Source of the DNA: Acanthopleura granulata
Lineage: Eukaryota; Mollusca; Polyplacophora; Chitonida; Chitonidae
DNA length: 64,000 nt
Direction of reading: 5' to 3'
Assembly (NCBI GenBank): GCA_016165875.1
Contig: JABBOT010000011.1
Location: 12,649,766-12,713,765, forward strand
Part shown: piece by piece, positions 12,313 through 25,680 of the stretch
Layout of the letters: every line of letters starts with the position of its first letter
Position numbering within the stretch: the stretch's first letter is position 1
The notes under the pieces: model-generated
The model's database searches: none
The model's input: the letters and a program-made list of their open reading frames with translations, nothing else
Told to the model about the DNA's origin: nothing
Made by a program: the position numbers and the translations under genes

Positions 12313-14921
12313 AAAAGGAGTCCAAGTGAAATTACTACATGTCTATGCTTGGTCTTAATTCCACCATAGTCCAAGAAATCCATAGGAAAAAAAGGTGATG
12401 CCAAATTAAGCGCTCTCCCTGACAGGTAGACTGACAAGGTCAAGGAAAAGGAGAACAAGGGTGTAAAGGTTAAAAACATCGGCAACTGTTTTCCCCACCC
12501 CACACAGCGCTAAGAGAGGGGGGTGGGGTCTGTTTCTGTCAAACACACAGAGATTAATCATCATGTGCAAAATAAATGCTCTCTATATGTGTCATCAAGT
12601 GTGGTTTACAAATCCACAAGATTTTTAACTACTGCTTGTGTCTCTCCTGTTTTCAAAAGTTTTCAGTCAGTTTTTTGAGACTTGCATTTGTACAAAGAAA
12701 TACAGACTCATGCATATAATAATAACACTAATTAATAGTGTTTGGGAAAGTTAAAATTCTGTGCAATATTTGCTTTATTAAAATACTTATTCATTTAATT
12801 TACTAGTTTATGGGGTCACTACCTCACTACTCAATTAATACATTTACAATAAGCAAAATATTCATGTATTCTTTTTTCTACACATTTTATTATTATCTGA
12901 TAAGCATTTTATCCCATATGGCTAAGTTGCAAAGATATCCTCTCTCCCATGCCCCACCCGACTTTCCTGTAAAAACAAAGTGACACAATTGCATTTATCT
13001 ACAACTGCTTGCTACATAAACAAAGATTGTCCAGTTAGAGTATTATCACATATCACAATCTGTGGGGAAGGTTTAGAACCAAGGTGTCAGGTTTCTTGAG
13101 GTGGAATTGATCTCCGTTTATGCCATGTAGCACTCGAAAAAAGTAAACGAGTGGGACAAGTGCTTCACACCTGGAAAACTCCAAGGGTTGCATCTCTACT
13201 CGCAGATTCCTCTGCAGCCATTACATTTTCTTAAACACCATAAGTAATGGTACACGCATTACCGTACATACTCTAATTTTTTTTTTTAAATGCTGCTCTT
13301 TTTCCAATCGGCAACAAGCAAATCTGGGCTTTTGCATGCAGACTCTGAAGTTGTGATGTGTTTAGAAAACTGCTGTACTGAATTGAATAAAAAAGTTTAG
13401 TATCTATCTTGGCAACCTGTGACCTGTCACTGAAAACGTAGGCTCTGAGATACAAAGAATGATTAATTTCTTGTGACTTTTCTAACTTGTGTGATTTAAG
13501 TTCATAAAGTACTCCAGTACTTAGTTGATCAGCTTGACATGGAAAACAGAAAGAATTCCAAGAATGAATGACAGGCAAAAACAACATGAATGTCAACGAT
13601 CTTAGAATTTTCTTAGAATTACTCTGCTATAGGTGTTTAATTACAATGTATACTTTATCATTCGGTCATTTGGGTAATTTCATGGTTCTAATAGCTAGAG
13701 TCAAACCATGTAAATAATAAAAGTATTTCATTAAAATGCAACCTTAATTTAGGTAAAAAAATTAAGTAACTATACAATGTAGTAACATAGAGTCCTGCTT
13801 TTCACTTTTTCAGGCTTGTCTCTGCATATGAGTAAAAATTTAGAGCAACTACATTTTCTAGTCACCTCCAAGGGCCCATCTGGGTTTTCAACATTGCACG
13901 TTTTCACCACCAGGTGGGTTAGTATTACGATGGAACCTCACTAACTTTTACACATCTGGACAAGCTATGTACCTCTTCACCGCCAATCTGTGTCCAGATG
14001 GATAAACATTTATTATTTTGGCGGTTTTAGCCTTTTTGCCTATCACATCTCGCTGCATCTCAAATTTGAAGCTAAACAATTCTGTCCATTACACCAGGCA
14101 TGGTGTATATTTCTTAAGGTTTATGTGCCTATTTACCTTGGTCATGTCCAAAAGCAAATGCTTTCCCAATGATATGCTACTTGTAATTCAATCTCGCTGG
14201 AAGACTTACTCGTGACTGCAAGCACAACAGATTTGGGGTTCTTACACCAGCACTACCCCTCTGAGTTGTTTACCACATCCCCTGGACACTAGAACAGAAG
14301 CTTACTGTTGAACTTATATCTTGTCTCCATCGACAGTCTTAACATTTATATCCATGTATGTCACTCTTATCTGGCGCATTGCTTACTTGTTCTTTAAATC
14401 AACCAATCTCTTCAGATCCTTTTTTTTTTCCTCATAATACAGGATTTCGTTATTTCACCTTAAGTTTGGCCTTTAAAAATGCACTTTCAGGGGCACATGA
14501 AGGCTTTAAACTCATGCTTTTGATTCAGACAAATCATCAACGTGTAAATCAATACAAGCATTTGAATTTTATTTCTTTTAAGAATACAAGATTATACTCA
14601 CTAGCATGACTGCAGAGGTTAAAGGATCTTTTCATTATTCCTTTCCTTTTGTATCAAATTTACATGTAGTTTGAGTAACGCAAGCATTAAATGCATCTTA
14701 TCCATGTTAAAGCAAATTTCTTTTCTGTTGCCCGAAAGAAATTTCCCAAAGAGAGTAATGTTGTGGGTTCACAGAAATTAAATTGTGTACATATTGTGTT
14801 TTTACAATTCCAGAAAATGGTTTCTACAATACGAACATCTCATTATTTAAAACTTATGAAAGATTGTGTTTACAGCAAAGATGATCACATCGTCAAAATT
14901 ACAACAAACAAACACAGGTGA

Positions 14922-15146
14922 ATTTCAATACATGATGTTAACGAATGCAGTAGCCAAAGTCTGATGACCATCAGGATGAGAGAGGAGGTCATGGATGCCA
15001 TGACAGATGAATCCCTGAAAACTGCTAACCTTGTGCTCCTAGATTCCTGGACTGCAAGAAATGCCAACATGACAGATGAAGTGTGAACAGACACACCAGA
15101 ACTTGACGATGTCTATAGGTACATTGAACACCTGGAAATATGCTAA
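14922..15146 (+). pseudogene. Coding-like remnant with one in-frame TGA, unidentified
   Basis: One frame runs 54 codons from 14,922, meets TGA at 15,084-15,086, then continues 19 codons to TAA at 15,144. The composition looks protein-like: an acidic, helix-prone stretch with MREEVMDAMTDESLKTANLV, and after the stop a PELDDVYRYIEHLEI segment. No family was recognised and there is no clear start or splice site. It could be a decayed retrocopy, a transposon remnant, or chance. Confidence 0.25.
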
Positions 15147-17115
15147 CGAGCAAAGCCGAGGAATATGATAGATAGCTTATGAAAAACCTTTAGCGGGTAC
15201 ACAAAAAAAAAAAAAAGAAAAACAAAAAAAGTTCGTCAGTTTGGACTTTTGAGTCCACATTTATGATGTTGTACCCATATAATCCCAGCATGGAAGAATG
15301 GCAAAAGAGATGGAAAAAGGAAAACAATACGAGGCAATTAGTGCCCTTGGGGCCCCCTTGGCTCTGAATTTGATTCAATGCCCTACACTGTTGAAGACAT
15401 GTTCAACCCAGACTAAAATCTCTCAGGGAGGCTATCAGGCTTGTGGGCGGAGGAAACCAGAGAAGTTGTAGAGAAACCACTACACATCACCAGGTAACAG
15501 ATAAACCTCCTGACTTTGGATTCAGCCAAGAACTGGATTCGTGCAGCCCTGCAAATAATTGATTACCATGGTCATAGTCCGTCTGGTACAATGCTTCAGT
15601 TCTTTCAGCTAGCAAGGACACCTGGATTGTGAGCAAGCCCTTACTGGGTGATGGCTATGATTAAAAATACTCTATATGTTTGTTGAGGGTAACCCACCTG
15701 ACCCAATAAAGAAGGGCCCTTATGTAAAGTTTTTGAAAGCTTTTTGATGGAACGTGTTTCTTTAGTTTTCTCTCAATATTAATTTCTATAAAATTCCCAT
15801 CTCTCATACGTAAGAATAAAACAATTTTTCTGACCGACTGACACTATTTTTGTGATGTTATCCCTGACAAAGAATTCTTTAATGATGACCTTAGGTGCAT
15901 TAACACTAGCTTGGCTGGAAAGAAACCAACATGGCGAGAGACAGAGAATATCAGAGTGAACTGGTGATAAAAAGAAAAAAAACACTGAACTCTCACAAGG
16001 CTTAACAGGTGCCACAATACCGATGGAATTTATGTCGCGCACGCGTCTCAAAACAGAAGGGCATAGCAGGAAGTAATGGGGTAATGTGTAGTAACAGAAA
16101 CCTCTCAGCAAAGAAAGCCCGCAAAGCAGTGGCGTGTGCGTGGCCACACAAGGTGGGGGATTCTGTGGCCCCAAAAAACAGTCCTGGCACGTGGAAATTT
16201 GGACAGCTGGCATGAGCTGTTCTTAAGGTTGGAATGCTGGCTCTTTCAACCCCTGACAAGCAGTTTAAGAACCTATGCAAAAAATCCCCATTAAAATGTC
16301 TGTGGCATTGAGGAAAGCTAGACTACATGAGGCAGTCTTTCTTTTTCCGCCAACAAAAACACAATATCAAGTTCACAAAGAAATATGATTTATATTGCAA
16401 ATTTGATTAGAAGGTATTCGCATCCGACCAATATCTGATTCAGGCTTTTTTCTTTTTTGGGGGGGAGGGAGAGGGTTGGCATACAAACCCACATACAAAA
16501 CGGTGACAGAGTTGGTAATAAACAGGCCGGAAAAACATACCCTCTCACCTTAATGCCCTTCCCCTACCAAAATTAATACCAGCTCCCAGCAGAGCTAATT
16601 AAGAAAATTTGTATCCAGGCCAAAAAATGGAGTTGCCAGTCTGGGAGAAAGTGCCTGTGGCTCTCAGAGTGCAGTTTTCTTCAGTGCAAACATGGGAGGT
16701 GATGTCCAAAGAAGTGTTAGACAGGAATGCCGGGACTAATTTCATCTTTTACAAATGTGAGAGTTTAGCAACATGTGGGCATTCACTTCCACTTTTGAAA
16801 ATTTTAACTGTACAATTAACACCAAGGTTTTTGATCTTCAGTCAGCTTATTAACTTTTGCAGTGAGCTTTGTTCGCTTTATTTTAGGCTTAGCTTTGCAC
16901 TTAACTTTTGTAATTTCATTAATTCAGTTTGCACCAAATTTTTGTGAGGTTTCTTGCACTGAACTTTAAATTTATACGCAGGTTTGATTAGTTATCTTTG
17001 CACTGGATTTTATTGGGTTTCTATAACCTGATACAAAAAAATGATACTATGATTAGTTACACAGAGGGCGTAAAAAGTTTTATAAAAAAGACAAAACATT
17101 TTTTGTACACCAGTT

Positions 17116-17413
17116 TTTATAAATTTATGATATCTGATGTCAGATAATAAATAGAGATTCCAAATAAGTATTATTAACAATTGCTTACACTAAGCCAACA
17201 CTAAGACAACAGAAATAGGAAGAACATGTTCTCTGAACAGAAAATGAAATGTGTTCTTTTTTTTTTAAATTTATGATATCTGATGTCAGATTATAAGAGA
17301 TTCCAAACAAGTATTATTAACAATTGCTTGCACTAAGCTTAAGGTTTCCAAAGTAAGCTTTACAAGGACAATAGAAGTAGGAAGAACCTGTTCTCTGAAC
17401 AGAAAATGAAATG
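17116..17413. repeat. Direct duplication, two ~150-bp copies
   Basis: The block TTATGATATCTGATGTCAGA, AGAGATTCCAAA, TATTATTAACAATTGCTT and GTTCTCTGAACAGAAAATGA occurs at about 17,116-17,252 and again at 17,267-17,413. The second copy has a small insertion, AAGGTTTCCAAAGTAAGCTT. The copies are adjacent. Confidence 0.85.
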
Positions 17414-18236
17414 ATTTTTTTTTTAAAAATGTGACAGTTTTCAATATATTTCCCTCCTTAATAAAACAAAAAATTCTTTTTTCTCAGAAAGAATATACAG
17501 GTGTATGTTTCTTTCTTACTTTACTTTCTTTTTTTTCCGGAAGATGCTTAAAATTCGACCAAAACCACACTTTCTTTTAAAGAGGTAGTTCGGCTGGCCT
17601 ATAGATCACCGACCCTGTTTAACGTATGTCCAGGAAGAACCCAGTCAATGGACTGTTGCATTAGCTATCACTCTGAACATCTCCCTTAAGTGAGCGGCTG
17701 CGTTTTTAGATACCTAATTACTTCATGGTCAACAAAAACACTTTGCGAGGAAGCGGAATTGTAAGAGGGTTATCCATCTTGAGGCCTGGTGTGAGTGTTT
17801 TGGGATGAGCAGTACCAGGATGTTCCCATTACCCGCTCTAATAGCCTGACGCATCTTCCGAACTTCACAACATCCAGTGTTCTTTACCACTTGAAATTCC
17901 ATGTTTACATGTAGTATACTTACATGTGCCTACATGTCAAAGCACTGGAACCTTTAAGATTGAGAACTAGCATGACTTTTGCAAATCCCTGAGGTATGAA
18001 TGGTAATGATCCCAGCTTTAGAAGCAGGTTTACAAGCACTACAAATTTTAGTGAGTAGGCCAACATCTTCAGATGAGTTTAGGATCAGGGGTTTAAGATA
18101 AATGCAAATGCTCCTAAATCTCTGTCTTATCTACTACAACATTTCGCCAAGTCTCTTCAGTGTATCACAAGGAGACAAAATGGGTATCCAAAACTGCATC
18201 TCACCTCATCAAAATGCACTTTCCTAAACACACACA

Positions 18237-18372
18237 GGCCTTAAAATGATACTTTTGATGCTAACACTTTCTCTGATAAGAAATTAAACAAACTTCACAA
18301 AAAAAAACCTCCTGCAAGATGGATAAATCCATCAAAATCAAGCAAAATGTGTCACTTGAAAAAACCTTAACT
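18237..18372 (+). repeat. Dispersed ~140-bp repeat, copy 4
   Basis: Has CCTTAAAATGATACTTTTGA, TCTGATAAGAAATTAAACAA, GATGGATAAATCCATCAAAA and AATCAAGCAAAATGTGTCAC, the clearest version of the family in this window. Confidence 0.75.
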
Positions 18373-20277
18373 GTCAAGACTCTAGGCGCAATACGGCATA
18401 ACACTGGCTACAGAGTTTGCCAGCTGGATAGTTCAACTCCTGCTGCCATGGGCATCCATGTTAGACCAGATAAAGTTTTAAAGAAAAGTTGAAATTTGTG
18501 GTGATTTGGAAACAGCACCAAAATGCAGACACTGAACTCGTACATATTTGAAAATGTTAAAATTCTTGTCATTCATAAAGGTAAATAAAGTGAACTTTAT
18601 GCGCTGTAAGCCTTTTCAAATGTTTCTTTTCAGGAATTAGCCACTGCAAGGAAGTGGAGATACAGAGTGAAAGGACCCTGCAGTTTCCAAGGCTCAGGTA
18701 CAAGGGGTCATTACCAACTCTTATATACATGTACGTTACAACTGCAGACATGCTTATTTTGCTCCCTGAGATTTCTTCTTACTTCTGGTGCTTCATAGGT
18801 AAAAGAAATATGAAACACCTTGATAACATTTATATCTTACGAGTGAGTTATTAACAACAAGGTTTTTTTTTCTTCTCCTTCACGTTATTTCAATATAAGA
18901 ACTCCTAGATACATTGCAAGTGTCACTTTGATTTATTTCTGTATTTTGTTTTTATTCAAGTGGGGTTTCATTAGGGATCCAGAATATTTACCCACGTAGG
19001 GTCAGGTTTGTGGATGGTTATAGGAGTTTTTCTAGCAACTTTCTTTTTCGAAACTCAATCGCAACAAATCAGAGAACTCAATATTTTTTGTCAAAATGTA
19101 TTGAAAATGTATATTTCATGAAAGCTCAATACAAAATTTGTATAAAACTCAATTTTCCAATATTTCTCACAGTGTTTACCATGATGAAAAAAGTAGCTAG
19201 AAAACAAAGTAGGTTAAAAGAAATGTTATGATTTGTGCTGTATTAAATTGCTGTCTACAAGAGAACACTTTACTCACACAGTCCAGCATATAAAACCTAT
19301 ATCATCTGAAAAGTCAATTCAGTTACATTCCAGTTTGCACTTTGCTGTGGCTATATCTAGGCAAAGAAAAGACAATCCACCATGGCTAACAAGGCCTTAA
19401 AGTTAACAAACAAAGGCCACAAGATCATCTTAACAAGTACTACAGCATATAAAAAAAAAAATAAATCTAGAAAAAAAAGGGATGGGAAGAAAAAAAAAAT
19501 AATATGAAGAAAAACAAAAGAAAGCTTGAATGGGCTAGTAGAAGACGGCATTAATGACCTGATGGGGTTGATGTAAGATAGTCTGGGTGAGCTGCTTAAG
19601 ACAACCTGGAGGTTTGACAATGGGGTAATGGAGAACCTAGCCTGTAACAAAACATCCATCATCCCTTCAACATGTTCACCGGCAACACAGGCTTCTTTGT
19701 TCTCCCAGAGAAAACCACAAAACATACGCTAGCAAGGTCTGACACCTCCAGTATGTCTGCCTTCTGCCTTGGTAAACAGAACTTCCACCGAGAAAATTTC
19801 CCCCCCAAAATGTTGTCGAGTCAAAACTGGGGGATCTTCCTTTAAAGGATGACTGAGGATTAAGCCAAATACATACACTGGTCATGTTTTCTCAGCTATG
19901 GTGAATTTAGTTCGACTGCCATGTTTAGAGCATACTCTGTACATAAAAAGAAATCTAAAAAATGTTAATGATGAAATGGTTCTATTCATAAGAAACTGGT
20001 GTCAGTTTGAATGAGACTTTTAGTCACAGTAAAATTATATACGTAAACTGTTGGTAACACCCATCATAAATGTAGCTCAGAAAATCCATAAAAAATCCAT
20101 CAAAACTCCCACAAGTTGCCATGGTAATCCAAGAAGAAAGTATATTATGAACTTCAGGCATTCCAGTAATTTTATTTAGGATGATAAGATAAAGTATCTT
20201 ACTTTGACTTCAGGAGATTTCAGCAAAGGTGCAGATTTGTTAATATCTAGAACATGTACTTCTATAACAGAAAACAA

Positions 20278-20690
20278 AACACCCAGCGGGTTGAACAGGC
20301 TGAACACCCAACAGGTTGAATAGGCTGAACACCCAGCAGATTGAATAGGTTGAACACCCAGCAGGTTGAATAGGCTGAACACCCAACAGGCTGAATAGGC
20401 TGAACACCCAACAGGCTGAATAGGCTGAACACCCAACAGGCTGAATAGGCTGAACACCCAACACATTGAATGGGCTCAACAGCCAATAGGTTGAATGGGC
20501 TCAACAGCCAACAGGTTGAATGGGCTCAAGACCCAAAATGTTGAATAGGCTGAACACCCAAAAGGTTGAATAGGCTTAACACTCAACAGGTTGAATAAGC
20601 TGAACACCCAACAATTTGAATAGGCTGAACACTCAACACAGTGAAAAGACTGAACACTCAATAGGTTGAATAGGCTGAACAACCAAGCTG
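20278..20690. repeat. 25-bp tandem repeat, ~16 copies
   Basis: Unit AACACCCAACAGGTTGAATA plus GGCTG, repeated with point variants across about 413 bp. Because 25 is not a multiple of three and the unit lacks minus-strand stops, the minus strand is open in all three frames with a 25-residue period. That explains the overlapping open frames here, so no gene is called. Confidence 0.95.
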
Positions 20691-23470
20691 TGAATTTCTG
20701 ATTAACACACCGGTGCATGGAAGTACCAGCATGATAATGTCTTTTTCATTTTGACATGTCAAAAAGTTCACTATGGAAATAGGTCACAATGGTATAAGTC
20801 TATTCCAATTTTAGGGCTGACAGAACTGAAACTATTATTTACCTTGCTTATAGGCGCTGATCACATGACCAGCAGATTCGTTGATAGGCCAGGTAACAAA
20901 TTAATCACAGATACACATAACTCATGCAATAGCTCCCATGAAATGACAGATGTGATCAATGAGCAACGTACGTGACCTCAGCAAACACAATATACCTGTT
21001 TACCTGTTCCAAATATTTACAAGCTCTAGTAATGTTAATATTATGTATCATGCATCTTAATAAATTTAAATTATTCAAGTAAATAGATCACCGGCACAAA
21101 AGGTTTAACTGCAATTCATTTTAATCTATCGGTGGTGTATTAATTTTTCCGTTGTGTGTTTTTTCATCCTCTTTGCATAGAAGGACCGAGTAAAATGAAA
21201 ATGTCAAAGAATTAGATTATGAATCTGAAACCGACAGCACTGCAGGTAACGCAACAACGCAAGCTGAAACGACATCATGTAGAGCCAAAGCTTTGAAAGA
21301 TTAAAAGAAAACCTTAAAGACATTTAGTAATAATTAAAGTGCAGTTCACTTGAAGTTGTGCATCAAAATTGAACGGATTAATTAATGATTACAGCTTACA
21401 TCAATTTCAGCCACATCAGGTCAAACATCAAAACTTAAAGAAATTATACATGTATACACATGTAGATAACAACTTCTTAGAATGCAAAAGGGCATCTAAA
21501 TTTAGGTTCTACCCTCCATCTGACTACAATATCTTCTCTACAAGAACAAACAAAAAAACATGGCCAGAAAAAACTGAGAAAACAACTTTTCAACAGTCAT
21601 CGCACTTAAGATCATCATTTTCAAAGAAAACTTGTTTTGCAGACATTCTATTGGTTTGTGTTTTGCTAAAAGGGTTGATCTTACCACGAAAATTGCCCTG
21701 AGGAATTTCAACACCAAGTGTGCCTAACCACTTAACTACCCTACCTAAACCACAACACACTGATAGACAGGGTTACCTATTCTCATCTCTCTCCAGCAGG
21801 CATTTTTTTTTCTTTTTTCTTTCTTTTTTTTTTAAAACCAGCTCACGTGCCAGAATGATCAAGGTAAATACCACAGTAAAACGATGACACACTTCAATGC
21901 TTAGTGGTAATAAGCAGATTTCAGGCATACAAACGAGAGCCGGAATGAAGCTCAATTCTGAAAGTGCATGCAGGTCAAAACTGAAACAGGTTCAACTGGG
22001 CTGGGTATGTATAACCAGGGCTGGGTAAAAGTGGGAAGTCGCAATTGTACGGTAGTACTGACTGCAATGATTTCTAACGGGAAGAAGTACAACACACGTG
22101 AATTTATACATGAATAGATGTGTAATTCTTAAAGGGGACATCAATTTCAGGATGTACAACATCCAAAACCATTCAATGAGAAATTTCGCAATTTCATTTA
22201 ATCAATTCTGTCTGGTTTATTGACCCATTCTGAGTTGGGGGGGGGGGAGGAAGTGCCTTTTCCATAAGATTTCAGAGAAATGTTATATCACACTATTGCA
22301 TGTGAAATTCAGTCCAGTTACCTATAAGATTTACAAGAAAATCTGCCATGCTAGCTCCCAGCTTGTTGTCCTATAGTAACTAAACATGGACAAGTACAGT
22401 GTATCATTCCATATTATTTTATTATTTATTTGATTGGTGTTTTACACTGTACTCAAGAATATTTCACTTATACCACAGCGGCCAGCATTACGGTGGGAGG
22501 AAACCGGGCAGAGCAATCAATATTATGAGATAATAAGCTGGCATTGTCGTAAAATTACTCAAACTAGCTATACATATCTTAAGTGGGAAACTACCACAGC
22601 ATATGTAGTTACAATATGTTTCACTCTGATACACTTCAAGAAATTTGTGCATGCCACTCTTCCCAGACAGGTAAATGTGTATATTGCAACTCTCCAGAGC
22701 TCATGCTAACACAAGTTAATGAGGACTTTCAATAGCTTGTTTGAAAGAGTGATGGATTTTGCAGAGAGATATCGGAGTTCAAATCCCGGTGTGACCCACT
22801 GAGGAAAGAAAGTGTCACGCTGCAAGCAATCTATGAAAGTGACATCAAGTACCTCGATGATATTGTTATCATTATTAAAGACAAAATGTGCTGCTTTCGA
22901 CAAATTAATCCTGAGGTAATGGCTGTGTGAATAACATACATGCACATACAAAACACAAGGGAAATCGTAGGAAAGATCTACGATCACTGTACGTCACACA
23001 TACTAAATATTTCATTTCTACTTGAGTAGATACACATATTTATACCATGTATTTTAATACTAGGCCTACTGACCTTATTCACAGGTGAACACGCGCTATG
23101 ATGTATCCAAAATAAAATAAAATTGTAACCTGGAAGTAATGCTTCTACATCTGCCGGTTCACATGGTAGAATTAGTTGGCATGTTTGAATTTTAATTCTC
23201 TAAAACTTATTGACAATTTGCTTTCCTTTTTTAAATGCTACAATGGGCAATCAAAGAATCCAAATCTAATTATTTGCAAATGCATAATTAATATAACTAA
23301 AGAATTAAACACATGTCATGTTTGTTTATCAGTATTAACTATGAATATCTGTTTCTTGAAGTGTTTTTCTACTATTCCACTACACGTGGCACCAGATGAT
23401 AAGTAAATGTAATGATGGACAAAAACATACGACTGTATAGGAAGGGATGATGAGTTAACACAATAAAGGG
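20691..23470. other. Non-coding stretch upstream of the CpG-rich exon
   Basis: No gene seen. Contains a truncated SINE (22,417-22,514), a G run near 22,230, and a plus-strand GGAGTTCAAATCCCGG B-box-like block near 22,770 that probably marks another decayed tRNA-derived head. Confidence 0.5.
22417..22514 (-). mobile_element. SINE fragment (family 1)
   Basis: Reads, on the plus strand, TTATTTGATTGGTGTTTTAC then CAAGAATATTTCACTTATAC and GGTGGGAGGAAACCGGGCAG, the 3' part of the family in reverse orientation. The tRNA-like head is missing. Confidence 0.8.
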
Positions 23471-23477
23471 AACTCAC

Positions 23478-23648
23478 GAGTGCTAGGTTGTCGTTTAACT
23501 CCGTCAAACAGTTGGCTCGGCAGCGGGCACTAAGTAGTTCGGTAGCGCCGGTGTCGGCGTGCACGGCTGCCGCCCAGGCCAAGGCCAGGAAGACCCGGGC
23601 GAGCAGCGAGGCGAGCGATCGGGCAGCCGGCCACCGTAAAGCCTTCAT
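23478..23648 (-). CDS. First coding exon of a secreted protein, possibly anosmin-like (partial)
   Basis: An ATG at 23,648-23,646 opens 57 codons that end in phase 0 at a strong GTGAGT donor (23,477 downward). The exon is GC- and CpG-rich in otherwise AT-rich DNA, as expected near a promoter. The product starts with a classical signal peptide: basic MKALRWPAARSLASLLAR, then hydrophobic VFLALAWAAAVHA with a likely cut before DTGATE. It ends with a Cys-rich motif, SARCRANCLTELNDN. The ARCxxxCL spacing after a short mature N-terminus resembles the start of anosmin-1 (ANOS1), an extracellular WAP and fibronectin-III protein. That resemblance rests on about ten residues and is weak. No WAP or FnIII exon was found downstream (lower coordinates) within the window, so intron 1 would have to exceed 23 kb. 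An alternative is any other secreted Cys-rich protein. Confidence 0.55.
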
Positions 23649-23960
23649 CGCTAACTCACTCAATAGCCTTGGATTCTGCCATCAGGCTTGCCACTCACTG
23701 GCTAACAGTGTCACATTCTCGCCTTTTGTCCCTTCCACTTCGTCCTCGCCAACTCGTCCCCGAAAGTTCCTTTACTAGCCGTGCCTAATGAAACAGGGCG
23801 GACTTTGCCAACTGACGTGTAGAAGTTTTGAAGCCGGCCGTAGAAAAGTTTTCGTTATCCCTCAAATCTCGAGGCACACGATCAAAACGTCGTTCTAACA
23901 AGTGCGACGGGCGCACCGCATCCAAATGAACCGTGCCTTTTGATTGGACAAGAGTTTTCC
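23649..23960 (-). promoter_or_regulatory. CpG-rich promoter region of the secreted-protein gene
   Basis: CpG-dense sequence immediately upstream of the signal-peptide exon on the minus strand. No TATA box is obvious. Called from base composition and position only. Confidence 0.4.
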
Positions 23961-24709
23961 GCTGAGACATTCAGTCATTCATTCACCACATCTAGGAGAG
24001 TATATCCCATTATCATCCGAAGGGGTGAAGGCGGGACAGGACGCTTGACAGGTATGCACATATCTAAGGCACTGAAAAGCAAACGTTATGCGCATACCTA
24101 TGCCTTAATAAATCATTTTCTACCTGAGCGACCTGACATAAGATAGCCCCTTAGCTTCGTCACGGTTCTTTCCCTGTTACAGACATAAATACACTTGGTC
24201 CTAAATCGCTCCGTCCAACGCGGCCCTGCTAAAGAGCACTACACAACCAGGTGCGACAACTAGAGAATATATATACATATATCATTCATAAAGATAACAG
24301 AACTCGACCTTGTGGTTTTCAGTATTGTAATATGGAAAAATCAAACAGTGTCAGGCCATTTGACATATTTATCACTGAGGGCATAGTGTACTATATTCAC
24401 GGTGGCTTCTCTAGATCTTCTGACGTTGCTAAAAGCTCTGGACTTAATAACGGTTTATAGGTTAACCAAACCCGAGAGAGAGGGAGAGAGAGATCGAGAT
24501 AGGGTATCGTTTATTCTCTCTGTATTGTTACCAGGTGGAATCCCAGGCTTAATTCCTTCAGTGTACATATAGCTTCTTACCGGTATAGTCATATATACCA
24601 CATCTCACTAAAGCCACTGAAGACTCGCATTAGTCATAGAAAGTGTGGAAAATATTATTTGCCCGGAAAAACTTTTTTTTTTATTTTTATTTTTCTTTGT
24701 TTCATAGTT

Positions 24710-25110
24710 GCTTAATGCCGTACTCAAGAGTGTTGCACCTTTTGGACGGTTTATGGGTAGCGGCAACCGGAGCGAACCACCTCTCTTCTCTAGTCAAACA
24801 TCCTTGCTTACAGCAGCGAAAAGAGTTAAGAGTTAGCGCTAGTTGGATTGGAGCCTCTGACCTCATGATCAAAACTGGTAAGGTTCTTGCCGGTCACTTT
24901 CTAGATGAGCAACATGTTTTGACGATGAGTGATGGTGAGCCCTGGGAAAAATACTGTGAAGTTTCCAAAAAGTTAAATTGACCCAAGTAGTGTTTCATAT
25001 ACTATGATGTGCGATGTGTCATACTGAAGTCTTTTAGTCTGTATATAGAGAGAGAATGCCCGGGGTAAACCACCGACTTTTGGCACGTTACAGATGAATT
25101 TTTCCTCATG
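24710..25110 (-). mobile_element. Probable SINE fragments (third family)
   Basis: TTAATGCCGTACTCAAGAGT and, farther on, GGTAAACCACCGACTTTTGG also occur, diverged, in the same order at 39,460-39,620 and partly at 63,090-63,200. The ends could not be defined and the blocks may belong to more than one insertion. Confidence 0.35.
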
Positions 25111-25584
25111 TGACGTATAGATGTGCTTGCCACATTGTCGGTCTTCAACGAACGTTATTTAGACAGCTCTAACGGCCACACGGACGTCTTTCACCGTTTA
25201 CTGACACCACGGCCCCATAAGCAGTGAAAAGTCATCACTCGGACGACATAGTTAGTTCCATAGCCAACATGGTTGACACATGTTCTCTTATTTAATGCCA
25301 TAATAAAACAAGTAGAGGAAAGGACCGATGTCCATTTAGTTTTCCAATGATTGTTATGCACCAAACTACGGAAATAGTTATTTCACGAAAATGACCGGTA
25401 AAATTGCTAAAACAATATTCACACGCTGATCTCATTCGCCTAACAACACGCACGCGAATTCTTTTGAACCATGTACCTTGGTGATATAATGTAGAGCCCC
25501 CGCCTCCAGTTCGGGACATCCAGGATAAATCTAGGGTCGGGTTTGGCTCTCAGTATTGCGAGGTTATAGATCAAGGAAACATAT

Positions 25585-25680
25585 GTGCTTTAACCGGCGT
25601 CAACATTATGCGACTCGGTGGGGCGTCAAGCCTACAGGATGTCTTCGGCATGATGTTCAAGTGGCGGCATGGACTAGTCC
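25585..25680 (+). mobile_element. SINE fragment (family 2)
   Basis: The reverse complement of this block (CATGCCGAAGACA, CCCCACCGAG, ATAATGTTGACGCC) matches the plus strand at 28,322-28,385 inside the full-length family-2 element, so this copy lies in the opposite orientation. Only the middle of the element is present. Confidence 0.55.

Larger units (their letters stand above)
11100..20277. other. Non-coding stretch, no gene confirmed
   Basis: About 9 kb with no recognisable exon. It holds two dispersed-repeat copies, one ~150-bp duplication and a coding-like remnant at 14,922-15,146, listed separately. The remaining open frames are short and AT-biased. Confidence 0.5.

Noticed and set aside
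20176..20718. Overlapping minus-strand open frames with a Cys/Trp/Phe-rich repeat peptide
   Set aside because: Produced by a 25-bp minisatellite lacking stops in all three frames.
23488..23778. 96-codon plus-strand frame
   Set aside because: Shadow of the minus-strand signal-peptide exon in CpG-rich sequence.
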